Source: Actinomycetes bacterium (GTDB lineage Bacteria > Actinomycetota > Acidimicrobiia > Acidimicrobiales > RAAP-2). Taken from it: a stretch of DNA of 11,036 nt. A program made the translations under genes and the position numbers. The stretch lies in the NCBI GenBank assembly GCA_021805305.1, contig JAJZFO010000338.1:1-11036 (forward strand), written 5' to 3'. The stretch's first letter is position 1. Each line of letters opens with the position of its first letter. The notes beneath the pieces are model-generated. The model ran no database searches, was not told the origin of the DNA, and was given only the letters and a program-made list of their open reading frames with translations. Below, piece after piece: positions 6,687-11,036 of this stretch.

Positions 6687-8579
6687 CGCCTGGGGCGCGA
6701 ACTGCGTCTCGTACAGGTTTCGGTAGAGGCCGCCGCGGGCCAGGAGCTCTTCGTGGGTGCCGCGTTGGACGATGCGCCCCGCGTCGATGACCAGAATCTG
6801 GTCCGCGTTACGGATGGTGGAGAGGCGGTGCGCGATCACCAGTGACGTCCGCTGCGCCATCGTCTGTTCGAGGGCGCGTTGCACCGCCGCCTCGCTCTCG
6901 TTGTCGAGGTGCGCCGTCGCCTCGTCCAAGACGACGAGTCGCGGTGCCTTGAGCAGCAGGCGCGCGAGGGCCACGCGCTGCTTCTCCCCGCCGCTCAGGC
7001 GGTAACCCCGCTCCCCCACGACGGTGTCCAGGCCCAGCGGCAGACTCGCCACCAGCGAGGCGATCTGCGCGGCCCGCAGGGCCACCGCGATCTCCTCGTC
7101 ACTCGCGTCGGGCCGCGCGAAGAGCAGGTTGGCGCGCAACGTGTCGTGAAAGAGGTGGGGGTCCTGGGTGACGACGCCCACCAGCGCGGTGAGCGAGGCC
7201 GAGGTCGCGTCACGGACGTCGACGCCGTTGATGCTCACCGCGCCGCCGGTCACGTCGTAGAGGCGCGACACCAGGAGCGACATCGTCGTCTTGCCGGCCC
7301 CCGACGGGCCCACCAGCGCGGTCATCGTGCCCGGCGCGACCTCGAAGTCCACGTCGTGCAGCACCGCCGTGCGTTCCACGCGTTCGAGCACCGCCACCGA
7401 CTCGAGTGACGCCAGGGACACCTCCTCGGCCCCGGGGTACTCGAAGTCCACGTGCGAGAACCGCAACGTGGCGGGGCCCTCGGGGATCGCCCGGGCGTCG
7501 GGTGACTCCCTAATCATGGGCTCGAGGTCCAGCACCTCGAAGAGCCGTTCGAAGCTGACCATTGCGGACATGTAGTCCACGTTGAGATTAGAGAGTTGGG
7601 TGAGGGGCCCGTAGAGTCGGGTCAGGTACGCCGTCAGGGCCACCACCGTGCCGACCGCCAAGGTGCCGTGCAGGACGGCCACTCCCCCAAAGCCGTAGGC
7701 GAACGCCGTCGCCAACGACGCGGTGAGCGAGAGGGCGACGAAGAAGAATCGCTGGTAGGTCGCCTGACGGATTCCGATGTCGCGGACCTGGCCCGCGCGC
7801 GATTCGAAGTACTCGAGTTCGTCGCGCGGTCGCCCGAAGAGTTTGACGACCATGGCGCCCGCGACGTTGAAGCGCTCGCTCATCACCATATTCATCTCGG
7901 CGTTCAGCTCCATGCCGCGCTGAAAGAGTGAGCCCAATCGACGCCCGACGCGGCGCGCCGGAAGTAAGAACAGCGGCAGCAGGATCAGCGCGACCAGCGT
8001 GATCTGCCAGCTGAGGTAGAACATCACCCCTAAGATGATGGCCAGCAACAAGGCGTTGCCCACGACGTTGGAGAACAGGTCGGTGAAGGCCTGCTGGGCC
8101 CCGATGACGTCGTTGTTGAGCCGGCTGATGAGCGCGCCGGTCTGGGTGCGAGAGAAGAACGCAATCGGCATGTCCTGGATGTGCGCGTAGACGCGCGCGC
8201 GCAGGTCGAAGATGAGGCTCTCCCCGATCACCGCCGACGCGCGCCGTTCGAACAAGGAGAGCCCGGCGTCAATGACGGCCAGCAACGCCGTGAGGAGCGC
8301 GAGGCCGATCACCAGACCCTGGCTCCGGTGCGCGACGTGGGAATTGGTGATCGTATCGATGATGTCACGCAACACCAACGGCGACACCGACGTGACGATG
8401 GAGTCGAGGATCACCGCCGCGAGGAACACCAGGATCATCGATCGGTACACCCGGGCGAAGGTCAGCATCCGCGGCAGGGTCCCCTTCTTGATCCGGTGCT
8501 CCAGGATGTCGCGATTACGCCGCATCGAGGCCATCCCGGCTCGCGCGCCGCCACCCATCGCGCCGCCGTGCATACTCAT
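6627..8579 (-). CDS. ABC transporter, fused permease and ATP-binding protein (exporter half)
   Basis: This 650-residue protein is a half-transporter of the MsbA/multidrug exporter type and should work as a dimer in the cytoplasmic membrane. After a Gly/Met-rich start (1-20), a type I exporter membrane domain spans about 45-330 with six hydrophobic segments (near 47-70, 88-108, 165-187, 190-207, 280-300, 303-322). The nucleotide-binding domain follows: A-loop Tyr near 381 (FEYPGA), Walker A G424PSGAGKT431, Q-loop Q472, signature LSGGEKQ (528-534), Walker B LVVLDEA (548-554, catalytic E553) and switch H584. All ATPase residues are intact. A segment of about 20 residues (385-404, EVSLASLE...) lies between the A-loop strand and the next strand; I recall it as common in actinobacterial relatives. 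The start is ATG 8579 with AAGGAG at 8590-8585. The last 20 residues, beyond the ATPase fold, are encoded antisense to the inhA end. The substrate cannot be told; lipid or drug export is possible. Confidence 0.95.
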   Translation of the reverse strand: MSMHGGAMGGGARAGMASMRRNRDILEHRIKKGTLPRMLTFARVYRSMILVFLAAVILDSIVTSVSPLVLRDIIDTITNSHVAHRSQGLVIGLALLTALLAVIDAGLSLFERRASAVIGESLIFDLRARVYAHIQDMPIAFFSRTQTGALISRLNNDVIGAQQAFTDLFSNVVGNALLLAIILGVMFYLSWQITLVALILLPLFLLPARRVGRRLGSLFQRGMELNAEMNMVMSERFNVAGAMVVKLFGRPRDELEYFESRAGQVRDIGIRQATYQRFFFVALSLTASLATAFAYGFGGVAVLHGTLAVGTVVALTAYLTRLYGPLTQLSNLNVDYMSAMVSFERLFEVLDLEPMIRESPDARAIPEGPATLRFSHVDFEYPGAEEVSLASLESVAVLERVERTAVLHDVDFEVAPGTMTALVGPSGAGKTTMSLLVSRLYDVTGGAVSINGVDVRDATSASLTALVGVVTQDPHLFHDTLRANLLFARPDASDEEIAVALRAAQIASLVASLPLGLDTVVGERGYRLSGGEKQRVALARLLLKAPRLVVLDEATAHLDNESEAAVQRALEQTMAQRTSLVIAHRLSTIRNADQILVIDAGRIVQRGTHEELLARGGLYRNLYETQFAPQASAHGVGAPVDVDDRRGGGA

Positions 8580-8584
8580 CGTGA

Positions 8585-8606
8585 CTCCTTCGTCCCCCGC
8601 AGTGTA
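8585..8606 (-). promoter_or_regulatory. Candidate -10 element and strong ribosome binding site of the ABC transporter gene
   Basis: On the minus strand TACACT (8606-8601) fits a TANNNT -10 hexamer. It would place transcription start near 8594, giving a leader of about 15 nt. The leader contains AAGGAG (8590-8585), 5 nt before the ATG, the best SD in the window; it supports the ATG at 8579 over the in-frame ATG at 8573. No -35 is recognisable. The SD is a firm call and the -10 is a weak one. Confidence 0.4.
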
Positions 8607-8637
8607 GGGAGTGCGCGCGCCACGGCACGCCGCCAGG

Positions 8638-9291
8638 TCATGAAGTGAGCGCCGTGGTCACGATCAAGGCGCCCAGGGCGCACATGACGCAGCCCCCGAT
8701 CGATCGCAGGATCACCAATCGCAGCGGTGAGCCCGCGAGCCACTCACGCGCGGTGCCGGCGATCATCCCCCACGTGCCGTCACTGCAGAACGCCATGACA
8801 CTGAAGATGAGTCCGAAGATCACCAGTTGCTCGGTGATCCGGCCCTCCGCGCGGTTGACGAAGTGAGGGAAGACGGCGGCGAAGAACACGAGTGACTTGG
8901 GGTTCAAGACACCCACGACGAATCCCTGGCGCACGATGCGCCGCGGTGAGGGCCGCGTCGCCTCGCGTTGCGCCATCGCGTGGGCGTGCTCACGGCGGTG
9001 GCGCAGGGCGTCCACCCCCAAGTACAACAGATAGCACCCTCCCGCGAGTTGCAATACGACGGAGAACATGCGCGAGTGCGCCAGAAGCGGTCCGAGACCG
9101 AACGCCACGACCATCGATAACAACAGCGTGCCCAGACTGTTGCCCAACACGGTGAGGATCGCCACCGTACGTCCCCAGGCCACGCCGCGCGCCAGGGTGA
9201 AGAGAACGCTGGGTCCCGGCACCATGATGATCAGGATCGAGGCCACGAAGAATTGCGTGAGGTGCGAACCGCCGATCAACGGGCGCTCCAT
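8638..9291 (-). CDS. LysE/RhtB-family amino acid exporter
   Basis: This inner-membrane protein of about 217 residues belongs to the LysE/RhtB superfamily, which exports amino acids or related small metabolites. Family marks are the N-terminal MVPGPSVLFTLARGVAWG (23-40) with the conserved PGP, a second hydrophobic helix (about 43-66), a charged cytoplasmic loop rich in Arg and His (about 96-118), the GVLNPKSLVFF motif after it, and two further hydrophobic segments at the C-terminus. About five to six membrane spans can be seen. The start is open. ATG 9291 overlaps the upstream membrane gene by 16 nt but has no SD. TTG 9279 overlaps the stop of that gene (TTGA) and has GGAG at 9289-9286, 6 nt away, giving 213 residues. 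The open frame extends to 9702, but that part is the wrong frame of the neighbour. The substrate is unknown. Confidence 0.88.
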   Translation of the reverse strand: MERPLIGGSHLTQFFVASILIIMVPGPSVLFTLARGVAWGRTVAILTVLGNSLGTLLLSMVVAFGLGPLLAHSRMFSVVLQLAGGCYLLYLGVDALRHRREHAHAMAQREATRPSPRRIVRQGFVVGVLNPKSLVFFAAVFPHFVNRAEGRITEQLVIFGLIFSVMAFCSDGTWGMIAGTAREWLAGSPLRLVILRSIGGCVMCALGALIVTTALTS

Positions 9292-9929
9292 CGCACGAGG
9301 CGCTCGAGCGCCTGCAGACTGGTCCCGATGGCGAAGCCAATCGTGGCCGCGAAGAAGGCCGTGCCCACCCCGACGACGCCGCCCATCAACCACCCGACGA
9401 CCAGTACGGCGACTTCGAGGCTCAGCCGCACGTAGACGACGCTGACGTGCAAGCGTCGATGCAGACTGGTCATGAGACCGTCGCGTGGTCCCGGGCCGAG
9501 TCCCGTGGTGAGGTAGAGCGCGCTGCCGATGCCGATCGCCACCACGCCCGAAACCATCAACACGGCCCGCCACCCCGCGCTGGACGGGGTGCTCACGTGC
9601 GCGGCGGTGACGTCCAGTGCGGCGGCGATGATGACCAAGTTGGCGAGGGTGCCAAAGCCCGGCCGCTCGCCCAGCGGCCACCAGGCCAACAACACCACGC
9701 ACGAGATGGCGACCGTCGACCAGCCGATCGACACCCCTAATCGGTGGGCCAGACCCTGTGCGAAGACTGTCCAGGGCGTCGCACCCCAGTGCGAGGCGAT
9801 GAGGAGCCCCTCACCGATCCCGAACAGGATCAATCCCGCTAGGAGGGGCGTAATCATCCGGGGGCGCAGCGACCAGGTACTGGTGGCCCGCCAGGGGGTG
9901 TCGGGAATGCGGTGGCTCAGCGATGGCAC
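9276..9929 (-). CDS. YczE/YyaS/YitT-type integral membrane protein
   Basis: This hydrophobic protein of about 217 residues has five or so membrane segments (from the GTG start, near 26-46, 68-84, 95-110, 121-142, 168-205). The loop GLGPGPRDGLM (about 143-153) is the hallmark of the YczE/YitT-like group; HWGATPWTVFAQGLAHR (about 47-63) matches the first conserved loop. The molecular function of this family is not settled. It sits directly upstream of the LysE-type exporter and overlaps it, so the two are probably cotranscribed. The start is uncertain: GTG 9929 is chosen (TTG 9932 also in frame, ATG 9857 is a shorter option). None has an SD. A TANNNT hexamer (9941-9936) ends 7 nt before the GTG, which would fit a leaderless message, but it lies in the terminator of the gene before it. 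Confidence 0.8.
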   Translation of the reverse strand: MPSLSHRIPDTPWRATSTWSLRPRMITPLLAGLILFGIGEGLLIASHWGATPWTVFAQGLAHRLGVSIGWSTVAISCVVLLAWWPLGERPGFGTLANLVIIAAALDVTAAHVSTPSSAGWRAVLMVSGVVAIGIGSALYLTTGLGPGPRDGLMTSLHRRLHVSVVYVRLSLEVAVLVVGWLMGGVVGVGTAFFAATIGFAIGTSLQALERLVRWSAR

Positions 9930-9930
9930 C

Positions 9931-9969
9931 AAACAAGGCTACCGGTCGCCGCGGGGGCGACCGGTAGCC
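9931..9969 (-). terminator. Intrinsic terminator of the DUF5666-like gene
   Basis: A perfect 14-bp inverted repeat, GGCTACCGGTCGCC (9937-9950) and GGCGACCGGTAGCC (9956-9969), closes a 5-nt loop (9951-9955). On the minus strand the stem begins 18 nt after the stop codon of the upstream gene and is followed by TTGTTT (9936-9931). It has a T-rich tail only on this strand, so it should stop minus-strand transcription. The tail is short, which may make it less than fully efficient. Confidence 0.82.
9936..9941 (-). promoter_or_regulatory. Weak candidate -10 hexamer for a leaderless YczE-type gene
   Basis: TAGCCT (9941-9936 on the minus strand) ends exactly 7 nt before the GTG at 9929, the same geometry as at inhA. 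It overlaps the last stem bases and first tail bases of the terminator. TANNNT is a short pattern, so chance is a real possibility. It gains weight only because no SD precedes any of the possible starts. Confidence 0.25.
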
Positions 9970-9987
9970 GTGATGCGCCGAGAAAAC

Positions 9988-11036
9988 TCAGTGGTGGTGT
10001 CGCTGCGTGTGGTCGCGGTGCTGTTCGAACGCCTCGCGGTAGATGTCGTTGGAGCGGGCGCCGATCCAGACGGTCGTCGCCGTGATCGATTGGGTCACCC
10101 CCGACATCGCCGGTCCCATCGCGCTGATGACGTCGCCCGTTCGAATCACGCCCAGACTCGCGGCGTGTCCGTCGCGCCGGAACTGGGTGCTACTGGTGAC
10201 GTTGACCGTCAGGGGCGTACCGTAGAGTCCCGTCACGGAAATCACGTCACCCGCGAGGGCGCTCACGCGCCCCACGATGACCATATTGCGCACGGTGACA
10301 ATCAGGGCGAGCGTCGGCGCCGACGCGTTCGCGCCGACCAGCACGATGTCGCCCACGTTCACGGCCGCGAGGGTGGCCACCCGTCGCCCCGAGAAGTACA
10401 TCGTGGAACCGGTCAGGGTGAAGTTCATCGGTGCCGCCCCGGTGGTGAGGGGCTGCACGCCGAGCGTGGAACCGACGACGGCGGTCACGCTACCGAGTGT
10501 AAAGTCCGTGGCCGGCGCGGAGATGTGCACGACGCTCGCGGTGAGTGGCGTGCCACTGGCCGTCAGTTCGACGCGCGAGCCGACCAGGAGATTGGCGACC
10601 GAGGCCGAGGTCCCCAACTGGAAGTATCGCGTGGTCGCCACGAGGGCCACCGTGACGGGCACCCTCCACTCCTCGCGGGGTCGCACCGTGACCGACGTCG
10701 GGGTACCGCTCGCGGGGTAGAGCGCGGTGACGGTTCCCGAGACGCTGATGGGTCGGGGGACGGCGATGTTCACCGCACTCGCGACGGCGGGGGATCCCGA
10801 CATTGTGACGCGAACCAGGGATCCGAGGCTCAGGGCGTTCACCGACACCGTCGCCGCACCCTGCGTGTAGGTCGTCGTCGGCGACAGTTGGACGGTAACG
10901 GTGCCCCGGTGCCGTCCCACGAGCGACAGACTCATCGAGGTCGGCGTACCAGTGGTGGGGTTCAGCGCGCTCACCGTCGCGACGACGGTAATCGGTCGCG
11001 GGACTGCGATGTAGACGACGTTGGCGGTCAAGGGCG
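9988..11036 (-). CDS. Repeat protein of DUF5666-like beta domains with His-rich C-terminus, 5' end cut by window edge
   Basis: At least 349 residues are visible, with no real start in the window; the TTG at 11031 lies inside a repeat and is not credible. The protein is made of tandem domains of 75-81 residues, rich in Thr, Val, Ser and Ala. Their pattern (V-x-G-x-V-T-A-L... T-x-V-x-V... T-x-Y/F... L-x-V-G-x-x-V-x-x-x-G) resembles DUF5666, a small beta-barrel-like domain of unknown function. The last 20 residues leave the repeats (NDIYREAFEQ) and end in HRDHTQRHHH, with five His in ten. Such proteins are usually exported, but the N-terminus that would show a signal peptide is outside the window. 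It is followed by a strong terminator and has no functional tie to its neighbours that I can see. Family membership is from pattern, not a search. Confidence 0.75.
   Translation of the reverse strand, partial: PLTANVVYIAVPRPITVVATVSALNPTTGTPTSMSLSLVGRHRGTVTVQLSPTTTYTQGAATVSVNALSLGSLVRVTMSGSPAVASAVNIAVPRPISVSGTVTALYPASGTPTSVTVRPREEWRVPVTVALVATTRYFQLGTSASVANLLVGSRVELTASGTPLTASVVHISAPATDFTLGSVTAVVGSTLGVQPLTTGAAPMNFTLTGSTMYFSGRRVATLAAVNVGDIVLVGANASAPTLALIVTVRNMVIVGRVSALAGDVISVTGLYGTPLTVNVTSSTQFRRDGHAASLGVIRTGDVISAMGPAMSGVTQSITATTVWIGARSNDIYREAFEQHRDHTQRHHH
10051..10989 (-). repeat. Four tandem protein repeats in the DUF5666-like gene
   Basis: The units are 10989-10747 (81 codons), 10746-10504 (81 codons), 10503-10276 (76 codons) and 10275-10051 (75 codons); the tail of a further unit lies right of 10989. 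The first two are most alike, sharing IAVPRPI before their starts and the frame V-S/T-A-L-x-P-x-x-G-T-P-T-S near their beginnings. The third and fourth have diverged and are shorter. The similarity is mainly at protein level, so this looks like old domain duplication, not a recent DNA repeat. Confidence 0.7.

Noticed and set aside
7368..7427. Insertion of about 20 residues (EVSLASLE...) in the ABC ATPase domain
   Set aside because: I recall the same segment in many actinobacterial exporters of this type, so it is not special to this gene.
9292..9702. N-terminal extension of the LysE-type reading frame
   Set aside because: The extra 137 residues are out of frame within the YczE-type gene and are Arg/Gly/His-rich. 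The exporter fold begins just after ATG 9291.
1..11036. CRISPR array, tRNA or rRNA gene, insertion sequence, toxin-antitoxin or phage defence genes
   Set aside because: I found no spaced direct repeats, no cloverleaf or rRNA sequence, no transposase motif and no small gene pair in the short gaps. The coding content is core metabolism and membrane genes.

Overview
The window looks like an ordinary chromosomal segment of a high-GC actinomycete. It carries genes for phosphatidylinositol and PIM-type lipid assembly, mycothiol synthesis, an F420:NADP oxidoreductase and an InhA-type enoyl-ACP reductase. It also keeps the gene order thrS - HIT - pgsA - acyltransferase, which is known from mycobacteria and other actinobacteria. 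A lineage outside the classic mycolate makers, perhaps class Acidimicrobiia, is a guess from the mixture of genes. I see no rRNA, tRNA, CRISPR array, insertion sequence, prophage gene or attachment site.

Layout. Positions 1-5857 (minus strand, read right to left) hold a tight six-gene run: npdG (F420 reductase), mshC (cysteine ligase of mycothiol synthesis), thrS, a HIT-family Ap4A phosphorylase-like gene, pgsA (CDP-alcohol phosphatidyltransferase, probably PI-phosphate synthase) and patA (PIM acyltransferase, cut by the left edge). Gaps range from overlaps to 48 bp, so the run reads as one operon. A 40-bp divergent region (5858-5897) separates it from inhA (5898-6686, plus strand). That region has a symmetric -10 element (TACGCTA) that could drive both sides. 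It gives inhA a leaderless message and npdG a 23-nt leader with a Shine-Dalgarno (SD) site.

On the right, a full-size exporter-type ABC transporter half (6627-8579, minus) converges on inhA and overlaps its 3' end by 60 bp. Upstream of it on the same strand is a two-gene membrane pair: a LysE/RhtB-type exporter (8638-9291) and a YczE/YitT-type membrane protein (9276-9929). A strong intrinsic terminator (9937-9969) then ends the last gene, a repeat protein of DUF5666-like beta domains with a His-rich tail (9988-11036), which runs off the right edge.

How the genes work together. PgsA makes phosphatidylinositol phosphate from inositol phosphate, and PatA acylates the mannosides built on PI. MshC acts on an inositol-based pseudodisaccharide, so three of the six operon genes use inositol-derived metabolites. 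NpdG and MshC supply redox cofactors (reduced F420 or NADPH, and mycothiol). Aminoacyl-tRNA synthetases such as ThrS can make Ap4A, and the neighbouring HIT protein probably breaks it down. I found no convincing new defence or mobile system. The points most worth checking are the shared promoter, the mshC-containing operon, the InhA substrate-loop and residue-94 differences, the AR-to-AK change in PgsA, and the terminator/start overlap near 9930-9969. No gap between genes exceeds 60 bp, so there are no long empty stretches.
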